Below, in pieces: positions 1 through 5,334 of a stretch of DNA of 5,334 nucleotides. Position 1 is the first letter of the stretch; each line of letters starts with the position of its first letter. Source of the stretch: Ruminococcus sp. CAG:382 (GTDB taxonomy: Bacteria; Bacillota; Clostridia; Oscillospirales; CAG-382); NCBI GenBank assembly GCA_000433115.1, contig FR892207.1, positions 1 through 5,334 of the forward strand, written 5' to 3'. A program made the translations under genes and the position numbers. A model generated the notes under the pieces. It worked only from the letters and a program-made list of their open reading frames with translations, ran no database searches and had not been told where the DNA came from.

Positions 1-743
1 GCCCCGCCCGTCCCGCGGTTCACTCCCATTCTGCGATGGGAGAAATAATCGTGCGAACAGCAGGTGCAGTCGGGAATCACGTCAATCCCGCTGTCCGGAA
101 TGCCCGCCGAAACAAGCTGAGCTTTTATGATGACCGAAAGGTCGAGCATGAATTTTTCGCCCTTCGGCACAAACGCATATCCGTAGCCTCTGCCGTCGAA
201 CGCTTCGAAAAGCTCACGCCCGACCTCATAGCAGCAGCCCTTTATGCAGGGACCGACGGCAGCCGTGATGCAATGCGTCTGTGCGCCGAGCGACACCATC
301 TTCGAAACAAGCGCGCCGACCGCATTTTCAAGCGTACCGCGCCACCCCGAATGGAGGGCGCCGATGACGCCGTCAGCCGCGTCGCAGGCAAGTATAGTCG
401 GGCAGTCCGCCCCGCGTACCGACAGCACGACGCCTTGTTCCCTTGTCACAATGCCGTCAACACCGTGGTCAAACGGCGGCAGGAACAGTCCCCTGCCTTT
501 GTCGGCGGCGGTGACGACCTCAACGCACGTCGTGTGCGCCTGAAACGTCCGGCATACGTCATGCGCCGTATAGCCCAGCGAACGGGCGCAGATATCGTGA
601 TTTTCGATCACATTTTCAAAAAAGTCACGCAGGTCGCCGCTCCCCGAGGCAAGATTCATTGAATCGAAAACGCCGCGGCTGACGCCGCCGCGCCGCGTTG
701 TGAAGAGGTGCGGGACCGGAATGATATGCGATGTAAGAAACAT
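1..743 (-). CDS. pgeF: Laccase-domain protein YfiH/PgeF (peptidoglycan editing factor / purine nucleoside phosphorylase family), 3' end cut off
   Basis: 247 residues are visible; the gene runs off the left edge and, from the usual family length of about 240-280, probably lacks only some 20 residues. Family landmarks appear in order: RGGVSRGVFDSMNLA (18-32), QAHT (68-71), ADCP (112-115), HSGWRG (131-136), GPCIKGCCYEVG (164-175), LDL (200-202) and CTCCSHDYFSHRR (226-238). His70, Cys114 and His131 match the zinc-binding His-Cys-His triad of the family. Members are cytoplasmic; E. coli YfiH was reported to remove UDP-MurNAc-L-Ser errors from peptidoglycan precursors, and homologues act as purine nucleoside phosphorylases/adenosine deaminases. 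Which activity applies here cannot be read from sequence. The ATG at 743 is chosen because GGTGAT, complementary to the 16S rRNA tail, lies 4 nt upstream; an in-frame GTG at 752 lies inside that element. It is divergent from plsY. Family assignment is secure; the symbol follows current usage. Confidence 0.93.
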   Translation of the reverse strand, partial: MFLTSHIIPVPHLFTTRRGGVSRGVFDSMNLASGSGDLRDFFENVIENHDICARSLGYTAHDVCRTFQAHTTCVEVVTAADKGRGLFLPPFDHGVDGIVTREQGVVLSVRGADCPTILACDAADGVIGALHSGWRGTLENAVGALVSKMVSLGAQTHCITAAVGPCIKGCCYEVGRELFEAFDGRGYGYAFVPKGEKFMLDLSVIIKAQLVSAGIPDSGIDVIPDCTCCSHDYFSHRRMGVNRGTGG

Positions 744-767
744 ATGAATCACCGTTCTTCGGGCAAT

Positions 768-815
768 ACCGCGCGATCCGTGCGGCGCAGGCGCGCCGAT
801 TGCATTTTGCGCGGT
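768..815 (-). promoter_or_regulatory. GC-rich nested stem-loops in the pgeF leader
   Basis: Two inverted repeats nest inside the untranslated leader. The outer pair is ACCGCGC (768-774) with GCGCGGT (809-815), 7 bp. The inner pair is CGGCGC (783-788) with GCGCCG (793-798), 6 bp closing a 4-nt loop. The outer arm falls at the predicted 5' end of the transcript, and the other arm ends 24 nt before the ATG. There is no U run, so it does not look like an intrinsic terminator, and I recognise no riboswitch class. It may only stabilise the mRNA 5' end. GC richness makes chance pairing possible. Confidence 0.35.
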
Positions 816-824
816 GTTACTTTT

Positions 825-853
825 ATTCTATCATAAATTTCCCGCGTTTTCAA
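825..853 (-). promoter_or_regulatory. Sigma-A type promoter for pgeF
   Basis: Read on the minus strand: TTGAAA (853-848), a 17-bp spacer, then TAGAAT (830-825). Each box has one mismatch to consensus and spacing is optimal. The predicted start near 818 leaves a leader of about 75 nt before the pgeF ATG. An overlapping TATGAT (835-830) would have only a 12-bp spacer to the same -35, so TAGAAT is preferred. Confidence 0.7.
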
Positions 854-898
854 TACCTTTGAGGAAACTTTGACGCCCCGAAACGTACTGCCGCTCTA

Positions 899-927
899 TT
901 GACAAACGCGGCGCGGAATAGTATAAT
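899..927 (+). promoter_or_regulatory. Perfect-consensus sigma-A promoter for plsY (and the downstream cluster)
   Basis: TTGACA (899-904), exactly 17 bp, then TATAAT (922-927): both hexamers and the spacing match the housekeeping consensus. Transcription should start near 934, giving a leader of about 30 nt before the plsY ATG at 965. The TTG of the -35 box is in frame with plsY and could be mistaken for a start codon, but the mRNA would not contain it. Gaps of 4 and 17 nt downstream suggest that rarA and the dockerin gene are read from it too. Confidence 0.88.
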
Positions 928-953
928 ATATTTGTATTACCATACAGAATCAC

Positions 954-960
954 GAGGAAA
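954..960 (+). promoter_or_regulatory. Ribosome binding site that fixes the plsY start
   Basis: GAGGAAA, with the GAGG core at 954-957, lies 7 nt before the ATG at 965. This settles the start at 965 rather than at the upstream in-frame TTG at 899, which lies in the -35 box. Confidence 0.75.
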
Positions 961-964
961 AGAA

Positions 965-1810
965 ATGCCCGCCAAAAAGACGAATAAATCAAAAAAGAAT
1001 GATTCCGTAAAACTCAAAGTGACGCTTGCCGTGCTTGCGGCTCTGGCACTGACGTTCATCCTGCTCGCAATCCTGTGGGAGCCGTTTGAGGCGGAAAATA
1101 TGACCACATATTCGACAGGACTTGTCGGAACATATCTCCATTCCCGCTCCGTCTCCGATAATGTCGCAAGCACCGTTTCGGTGCTGATGTTCGTGATAGT
1201 CTCCGTCGCCGCGTATATGCTCGGCAGCATGAACTTCGCGATAATGACGAGCAAAGCGCTTTATAACGAAGATATCCGAAACTACGGCAGCAAAAACGCC
1301 GGCATGACGAATATGTTCCGTGTATACGGCAAAAAAGCGGGCTTTTATACTCTCTTGGGAGATGCGCTCAAGACCGCGACGGCGGTTTTCCTCGGCAGAC
1401 TGCTCGGCGGCGAAAACATCGCGTATCTCGCGGCGCTTTTCTGCGTGCTCGGTCACATCGCACCCGTGAAATACAGATTCAAGGGCGGCAAGGGAGTGCT
1501 GTCGTCCGCGATCGCGATTCTCTGCCTCGATCCGCCGATCTTCCTGGTGCTCGTCGTCGTATTCGCTCTTGTGCTGCTCGTCTGGCGCTATGTTTCGCTT
1601 GCCTCCGTCATTGCCGCGTTCGTATATCCCGGACTTGTCATATGTTTCTCGCAGCTCCGTGCGGGAACGCCGCCCAATATCATCCCGATGGGCTTTGCGC
1701 TGTTTGTCGGACTTTTCGTGATATTCATGCACAGAACGAACCTCCAGCGCATTTCAGAACGTACCGAAAACAAGATCTCCTTCCGCAGGAAGGACAAAGA
1801 AGAGAAATAA
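965..1810 (+). CDS. plsY: Acyl-phosphate:glycerol-3-phosphate acyltransferase PlsY, with N-terminal extension
   Basis: 281 residues. PlsY is an integral membrane enzyme that moves an acyl group from acyl-phosphate (made by PlsX) to glycerol-3-phosphate, giving lysophosphatidic acid, the first step of phospholipid synthesis. All family motifs are present: GSMN (87-90) followed by DIRNYGSKNAGMTNMFRVYG (103-122), the second loop GHIAPVKYRFKGGKGV (163-178), RYVSLAS (208-214), and a closing MHRTNLQRI..RTENKI stretch (255-271). Several hydrophobic helices lie between them. The family is usually about 195-215 residues; this one carries roughly 70 extra at the N-terminus: a Lys-rich stretch (4-18), a membrane helix (about 19-38) and a polar loop (39-68) before the usual first helix (71-90). 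The tail is charged (RRKDKEEK). The start at ATG 965 is backed by GAGG 7 nt upstream. It is first in a tight cluster, with rarA starting 4 nt after its stop. Confidence 0.93.
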   Translation: MPAKKTNKSKKNDSVKLKVTLAVLAALALTFILLAILWEPFEAENMTTYSTGLVGTYLHSRSVSDNVASTVSVLMFVIVSVAAYMLGSMNFAIMTSKALYNEDIRNYGSKNAGMTNMFRVYGKKAGFYTLLGDALKTATAVFLGRLLGGENIAYLAALFCVLGHIAPVKYRFKGGKGVLSSAIAILCLDPPIFLVLVVVFALVLLVWRYVSLASVIAAFVYPGLVICFSQLRAGTPPNIIPMGFALFVGLFVIFMHRTNLQRISERTENKISFRRKDKEEK

Positions 1811-1814
1811 TGTC

Positions 1815-3050
1815 ATGCCGCTTGCCGACGCAATACGTCCGCGCACTCTTGACGAGGTGTGCGGTCAGAAACATTTGCTTGCAAAGGGCGCGCCGCTCCG
1901 CCGTATAATCGAAAGCGGACACGTGCCGTCGCTCATATTTTACGGTCCCCCGGGCACGGGCAAGACCACTCTCGCCGACATACTTGCCGCCATAACAAAC
2001 AAACAGTTCTTCCGCCTGAACGCGACGACCGCCTCACTCTCCGACGTGAAGGATGCGCTCGACGCTTCCGGTACACTTGCCGGCATGGGCGGCACCCTGC
2101 TGTATATCGACGAGCTTCAGTATTTCAACAAACGCCAACAGCAGTCACTGCTCGAATATATGGAGGACGGCAGGGTCACGCTTGTCGGCTCCACGACCGA
2201 AAACCCCTATTTCGCGATTTACGGCGCAATACTTTCCCGCGCAACGGTTTTTGAATTCAGACCGCTGACGCCGGAGGATATCATGCCGGCTCTCCGGCGC
2301 GGAATGGAATATCTATGCGCGGAATACGGCGCAAAGGACTGCGATGACAGCGTGCTTTCCGCCATAGCCGGCTATTCGGGCGGCGATGTGCGCAAAGCGC
2401 TGACCGCGCTCGAAAATACGTACTACGCCTCCGGAAGCGCCCTCGACCGCGAGACCGCGCTTCAGCTCACACAGCGGAGCGGAATGCGCTTCGACAAGGA
2501 CGGAAACGAGCATTACGACCTGCTTTCCGCGTTCCAGAAGTCGATACGCGGCTCCGACGAAAACGCCGCGATATTCTACCTCGCGCGTCTGCTTGAGGGC
2601 GGCGACCTGCTGTCACCCTGCCGCAGACTGCTCGTCATTGCGTCCGAGGATATCGGTCTCGCGTACCCGCAGGCGGCGGCGATAACGAACTCCTGCGTCG
2701 AATCGGCGCTGAAGCTGGGTCTTCCCGAAGCGGCTATCCCTCTTTCCGAGGCGGTCATAATGCTTGCGACTGCGCCGAAATCAAACTCCGCATACATGGC
2801 GTACGCAAACGCCAAAGCGGATATCGACGCGGGAAGGGGCGCAAACGTACCGACTCATCTGCGTGACAAAACAACGCCGTCGGACAGCGTGAAGGCGGCA
2901 AAGTATATCTATCCCCACGGTCATCCGAACAACTACGTAAAGCAACAGTATCTCCCCGACGACCTGACCGACCGCAGGTATTATACCTACGGCGACAACA
3001 AACAGGAAAAGGCGGCGGAGGAATACTGGCGCAGGATAAAGGATAAGTAG
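1815..3050 (+). CDS. rarA: Replication-associated recombination protein A (RarA/MgsA), AAA+ ATPase
   Basis: 411 residues, close to the family length (about 420-450). RarA is a cytoplasmic AAA+ clamp-loader-like ATPase, related to WRNIP1/Mgs1, that acts at stalled or gapped replication forks. Visible in order: the family opening PLADAIRPRTLDEVCGQ (2-18); Walker A GPPGTGKT (44-51); Walker B LLYIDE (95-100) followed by LQYFNKRQQQ; sensor 1 GSTTEN (125-130); a candidate arginine finger Arg142 in LSRA; sensor 2 GGDVRKALTALE (189-200); then the oligomerisation region with HYDLLSAFQKSIRGSD (233-248), LARLLEGGD (256-264), RRLLVIASEDIGLAYPQA (270-287), and the tail YPHGHPNNYVKQQYLPD (366-382). No key residue is missing. 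ATG 1815 fits the family start. The Shine-Dalgarno is weak (purine-rich AGAAGAGA at 1798-1805), so translation is probably coupled to plsY, which stops 4 nt earlier. An out-of-frame ATG overlaps that stop (1810-1812). Confidence 0.95.
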   Translation: MPLADAIRPRTLDEVCGQKHLLAKGAPLRRIIESGHVPSLIFYGPPGTGKTTLADILAAITNKQFFRLNATTASLSDVKDALDASGTLAGMGGTLLYIDELQYFNKRQQQSLLEYMEDGRVTLVGSTTENPYFAIYGAILSRATVFEFRPLTPEDIMPALRRGMEYLCAEYGAKDCDDSVLSAIAGYSGGDVRKALTALENTYYASGSALDRETALQLTQRSGMRFDKDGNEHYDLLSAFQKSIRGSDENAAIFYLARLLEGGDLLSPCRRLLVIASEDIGLAYPQAAAITNSCVESALKLGLPEAAIPLSEAVIMLATAPKSNSAYMAYANAKADIDAGRGANVPTHLRDKTTPSDSVKAAKYIYPHGHPNNYVKQQYLPDDLTDRRYYTYGDNKQEKAAEEYWRRIKDK

Positions 3051-3067
3051 TATCCCACCATAATACC

Positions 3068-3934
3068 ATGAAACAAATAACAGCACTGCTCATGGCAATC
3101 ATGCTCACGCTCTGCCTCCTGAAGGTGAAGGGCGGGGACGCGAGCGTGGTTTTCAACCTCGAAGGCGGAAACGGTGTGAATTCCGTGCCGCTGACCGTGT
3201 CGCTTGCCGTCAACGGCGGCATATCCGGCGCATCGGTCAATATAATCTACGACTATAAAAAAGTGAAGCTCGCGGGCTGGGAAAAGGGCGCCGCGCTGAA
3301 CTGCGACATTATTTCGGTGGACGACAACGGCTTCGGACAGCTCCGCCTTGTTTTCTGCGCCTCCGACGGCTATGTCAGGGGTACGGGCGAGCTGCTCAGG
3401 CTGATGTTCGACCGCCTGCCGGGAAATCCGGAAGCGTCGTTTGACTCCGTCGTCTATGTCAAAATCGACAACAAGGCGGTGTTTGACACGTCATACCGCG
3501 AAGCGGCATATTCCTCCTCACCCGGCATCCTCAGCTTCACCGCTTCGAAGGACAGCTTCACAAGCGAAAAATACACCATCGATATCGATGCCGGACTCAT
3601 AACCGACATTCCGCCCATGACCACGGCGGAAGAATTCCGTGCCGCCATCGGCTGCCCCGTGACCCTTTCGCCGGAGGGAGAATATATCACGACCGGCACC
3701 GTCGTCACCGCAATGACAGACGGAGTGGAGTATATCTGCACCGCAGTGGTTTCGGGAGATGTGAACGGCAACGGCAAAAACGATGCAGCCGACTATATAA
3801 TCGTCCGCCGCATAATACTCCGCATGATAATGCCCGACGACATCGAAAGCCTTGCAGCCGACCTGAACGGCAACGGCAGAATCGACGCCGCCGACTATAT
3901 ACTCCTCCGCCGCCGCATCATGCGTCAGGAATAA
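3068..3934 (+). CDS. Secreted protein with cohesin-like domain and C-terminal type I dockerin
   Basis: 288 residues. A signal peptide is visible (MKQ, a hydrophobic core at about 5-18, likely cleavage near GDA at 23-25), so the protein should be exported. Residues about 26-157 look like a cohesin/carbohydrate-binding-like beta sandwich: alternating strands, IIYDYKKVKLAGWEKG (59-74), then DDNGFGQLRLVF (85-96) and GTGELLRLMF (105-114). Residues about 185-229 resemble the small beta module that often precedes dockerins in Clostridia. Residues 231-286 hold two dockerin F-hand repeats, DVNGNGKNDAADYI and DLNGNGRIDAADYI, each followed by an Arg-rich helix. Calcium ligand positions 1, 3, 5, 9 and 12 are D, N, N, D, D in both. 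The partner is unknown and there is no catalytic domain. ATG 3068 is the only start available after the in-frame TAA at 3044; no good Shine-Dalgarno is seen, so coupling to rarA 17 nt upstream is possible. The dockerin is secure; the cohesin-like call is moderate. Confidence 0.82.
   Translation: MKQITALLMAIMLTLCLLKVKGGDASVVFNLEGGNGVNSVPLTVSLAVNGGISGASVNIIYDYKKVKLAGWEKGAALNCDIISVDDNGFGQLRLVFCASDGYVRGTGELLRLMFDRLPGNPEASFDSVVYVKIDNKAVFDTSYREAAYSSSPGILSFTASKDSFTSEKYTIDIDAGLITDIPPMTTAEEFRAAIGCPVTLSPEGEYITTGTVVTAMTDGVEYICTAVVSGDVNGNGKNDAADYIIVRRIILRMIMPDDIESLAADLNGNGRIDAADYILLRRRIMRQE
3758..3925 (+). repeat. Duplicated dockerin F-hand segment
   Basis: Two 66-bp units, 3758-3823 and 3860-3925, lie 102 bp (34 codons) apart in frame. 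Each codes for a 22-residue calcium-loop plus helix unit (residues 231-252 and 265-286). The block TGAACGGCAACGGCA is identical in both, and the following GCCGACTATATA is also shared. This is the normal internal duplication of type I dockerins, not a mobile repeat. Confidence 0.85.
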
Positions 3935-4010
3935 TTTTCTCCTTATCCGCCGAGTGTTTTTGCCTGTCGGCGCGACAAATAAAATATAAGGAATAAGTGA
4001 GGTACTGCCC
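3935..4010 (+). promoter_or_regulatory. Gap with ribosome binding site and possible weak promoter before the glycosyltransferase
   Basis: This 76-nt gap is the longest in the rightward cluster. GTGAGGT (3997-4003) has its GAGG core 8 nt before ATG 4011 and is a good Shine-Dalgarno. A weak promoter is possible: TTGCCT (3960-3965) with TATAAG (3985-3990), but the 19-bp spacer is long. An imperfect hairpin, CGCCGA (3948-3953) with TCGGCG (3967-3972), has a 13-nt loop and no T run, so it is not a convincing terminator. The glycosyltransferase may be read through from upstream or started here. Confidence 0.4.
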
Positions 4011-4301
4011 ATGCCCGAAACAACGGAAAAACGCCGCAAGGCGATACGTATTGCCGTGATTCTGCTCATTTTTCTGGCAGGCTTCCTGCTTAGGCTGAAT
4101 TACGCCGCCAAAACGGATATATACACCCGCCAGCACGACATCGGCAGGATCGGAAGCTCGGGCCATATCGGATATATTCAGTATATCTGCGAAAACGGCA
4201 GGCTCCCCGACTTCGACGTGCGCACAAAGTGGCAGGTTTATTTCCCGCCGGTGCGTTACGCCCTTGCCGCCCCTCGGGGGCCGTTGCCGCCGTCTGGGTG
4301 A
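4011..4301 (+). CDS. GT39-type membrane glycosyltransferase, N-terminal part before a frame break
   Basis: This 96-residue frame is the front end of a dolichyl-phosphomannose/ArnT-like (GT-C fold, GT39) glycosyltransferase. A basic cytoplasmic start (EKRRK) leads into a membrane helix (about 11-28, ending LLRLNY). Then comes the first external loop with TRQHDIGR (39-46), GHIGYIQYI (51-59) and PDFD (66-69), where this fold carries its catalytic acid, and a WQVYFPP segment (74-80) corresponding to the family Y-H-P-P motif, with Phe in place of His. The last residues after YALAA (83-87), reading PRGPLPPSG to a TGA at 4299-4301, do not belong to the family. The natural continuation lies in another frame from about 4280. 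The start ATG 4011 has GAGG 8 nt upstream. Genuine pseudogene, sequencing error and programmed shift are all possible; error is favoured. Confidence 0.75.
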   Translation: MPETTEKRRKAIRIAVILLIFLAGFLLRLNYAAKTDIYTRQHDIGRIGSSGHIGYIQYICENGRLPDFDVRTKWQVYFPPVRYALAAPRGPLPPSG

Positions 4302-5334
4302 AAATACAGACCCTCTGCGGCGCGGAGCTGTACGACGCCATGATGGGCGTCCGCTGGCTCACAACGCTTTATTCCACCCTGACGATGTTTGTGTTTTACA
4401 GGCTTCTCAGGCTTCTCGGCCATGACGGGCTGTCGCTTTATGTGCCGTTTGCCCTCATCGCCTTCCACCCGACCTTCATAATTCTCGCAGGCAGTGTGAA
4501 CAACGACTGCCTTGCCGTCACGCTCGCTTTCACCGCAATGTATTTCGCCGTCAGGTGGTACAAAACGCGGGGATGGGGCGCAATAATCGGTCTCGGGCTG
4601 TCGATCGGGCTTGCCATGCTGACAAAGCTGTCGTACTGGTATCTCGCGCCCGCCACGGCGGTCATGTTCCTCGTCGTTCTCATAAATGACAAAAACAAAA
4701 AACGCGTCGTCGGTCAGTACTGCGCCTTCGGCGCGGTATGCGTTCCGACCGGGCTTTTCTGGTCGGTGCGCAACCTCATCGGCTGGGGCGTTCCCCTGAA
4801 CTATGTCCCCCTGCTTTCGAAGGACCATGAGCAGTATGTCGGCTTCCGCAGCTTCGGAGAACGCATTTTCGACGTCCTCAGCTCATTTAAGGAGGATGTT
4901 TATATCTGCCGCGGCACGATGGGCAATTCGTTTTTCGAATATAACCTCGCAGCCGCCATCATAAAATCGTCGGTGTTCGGCGAGTTCCGTCTCGGAACAC
5001 CCGCTTCCGCGTGGACGCTCGTGATTTCGAACGCGATCCTGATTTGCTTCACCGTCGCCGCCGCGATATGGATTTTTGCAAAAAACATCCGCCCGACGCT
5101 TTTGCGCTCGTGGTTTCTGCTGCTGTGGCTCACCGTCATGGGCAGCTATGTCGCCTTTGCGTTTGCCTATCCGCATGACTGCTCAATGGATTTCCGCTAT
5201 ATCGTTCCCTCGCTCGGCGTGGGACTTGTGACCGTTGCCGAATATCTCAGAAGCGGAAAATGCACCCCCGTGAAGATCGCCGTCACCGCCGTCGCGGCGG
5301 GGGTTGGGGTGGGGGGGGGTGCGACAGAGATGAC
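4280..5334 (+). CDS. GT39-type membrane glycosyltransferase, remainder in the shifted frame, 3' end cut off
   Basis: The frame beginning GCC (4280) GTT GCC GCC GTC TGG is open for 351 codons to the right edge and continues the protein begun at 4011. It has about ten hydrophobic segments (roughly residues 25-45, 53-70, 76-92, 100-115, 121-136, 146-161, 245-266, 276-297, 308-322 and 331-345, counted from 4280), as expected of a polytopic GT-C enzyme. Conserved-looking landmarks are FHPTFIILAGSVNNDCLAV (62-80), MLTKLSYWY (113-121), GVPLNYVPLL (170-179) and CSMDFRYIVPS (301-311). Such enzymes use a lipid-linked sugar to glycosylate an acceptor on the outer face of the membrane; donor and acceptor here are unknown. 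If translated separately, the first ATG in this frame is 4340, but no Shine-Dalgarno-backed start stands out. The final codons fall in a G-rich run that may be unreliable. Confidence 0.75.
5299..5319 (+). repeat. G-run tract at the right edge (possible G-quadruplex or low-quality sequence)
   Basis: Runs of 5, 4 and 9 G are separated only by TT and T. The 9-G run can supply two tracts, so the segment meets the sequence pattern for an intramolecular G-quadruplex. It lies in the glycosyltransferase coding frame and would give an odd Gly/Val stretch in what should be a membrane helix. Because it sits 15 nt from the end, an assembly or read-end artefact is just as likely. Confidence 0.45.

Noticed and set aside
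36..662. 208-codon open frame on the plus strand
   Set aside because: It lies opposite pgeF, whose minus-strand product has full family motifs and the zinc triad. The plus-strand protein has no recognisable domain and is a GC-rich antisense shadow.
989..1732. 247-codon open frame on the minus strand
   Set aside because: Fully antisense to plsY; its composition is rich in charged residues and His with no membrane or domain pattern, typical of a mirror frame.
1810..1812. TAATG stop/start overlap as the rarA start
   Set aside because: That ATG is out of frame with rarA; the in-frame start matching the family is the ATG at 1815.
3948..3972. Possible terminator after the dockerin gene
   Set aside because: The 6-bp stem has a 13-nt loop and is followed by CGACAAATAA rather than a T run, so it does not fit an intrinsic terminator.
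4276..4282. Programmed -1 frameshift at GGGGG
   Set aside because: A slip on GGG would restore the frame, but there is no proper slippery heptamer and no clear downstream pseudoknot. GT39 enzymes are not known for frameshift control, and the two-homopolymer error explains the protein better.
4256..4828. 190-codon open frame on the minus strand
   Set aside because: Antisense to the glycosyltransferase, with low-hydrophobicity, charge-rich content and no recognisable motif. The plus strand keeps a long polytopic membrane protein through it.
1..5334. A novel defence, mobile or RNA system
   Set aside because: Every sizeable stretch is explained by recognisable cellular genes. I saw no integrase, transposase, toxin-antitoxin pair, CRISPR-like repeat, tRNA or rRNA on either strand.

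Overview
The window looks like chromosomal DNA of an anaerobic Clostridia-type member of the Bacillota, possibly an Oscillospirales-like gut lineage. The grounds are the RarA Walker B variant IDELQYFNK, a PlsY-type acyltransferase, a secreted protein ending in a type I dockerin, a GC-rich coding style, and consensus housekeeping promoters. The lineage is an inference. Both ends cut through genes, and the right end has the look of a contig edge.

Layout. Positions 1-743, minus strand: the laccase-domain protein YfiH/PgeF, lacking only its extreme C-terminus. Positions 744-964: a compact divergent control region with two back-to-back sigma-A type promoters, each with a 17-bp spacer. The rightward one has perfect TTGACA and TATAAT boxes. 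The leftward transcript has a GC-rich leader able to form nested stem-loops. Positions 965-3934, plus strand: plsY (membrane glycerol-3-phosphate acyltransferase with an extra N-terminal membrane helix), then rarA after 4 nt, then a secreted cohesin-like/dockerin protein after 17 nt. From 4011 to the right edge: a GT39-type (GT-C fold) membrane glycosyltransferase whose reading frame is broken near 4270-4282 and which continues open to the end.

Function. plsY, rarA and the dockerin gene are packed like one operon read from the promoter at 899-927. Their roles (phospholipid synthesis, replication-fork maintenance, extracellular protein) do not form one pathway, so the arrangement looks like shared transcription rather than a dedicated system. 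The dockerin protein and the glycosyltransferase both act at the cell surface, but nothing in the sequence ties one to the other.

I found no convincing new defence, mobile or RNA system: no tRNA, rRNA, CRISPR, IS or attachment site. The points most worth checking are the frame break in the glycosyltransferase, the cohesin-like plus dockerin architecture, the PlsY N-terminal extension, and the divergent promoter region with its structured leader.
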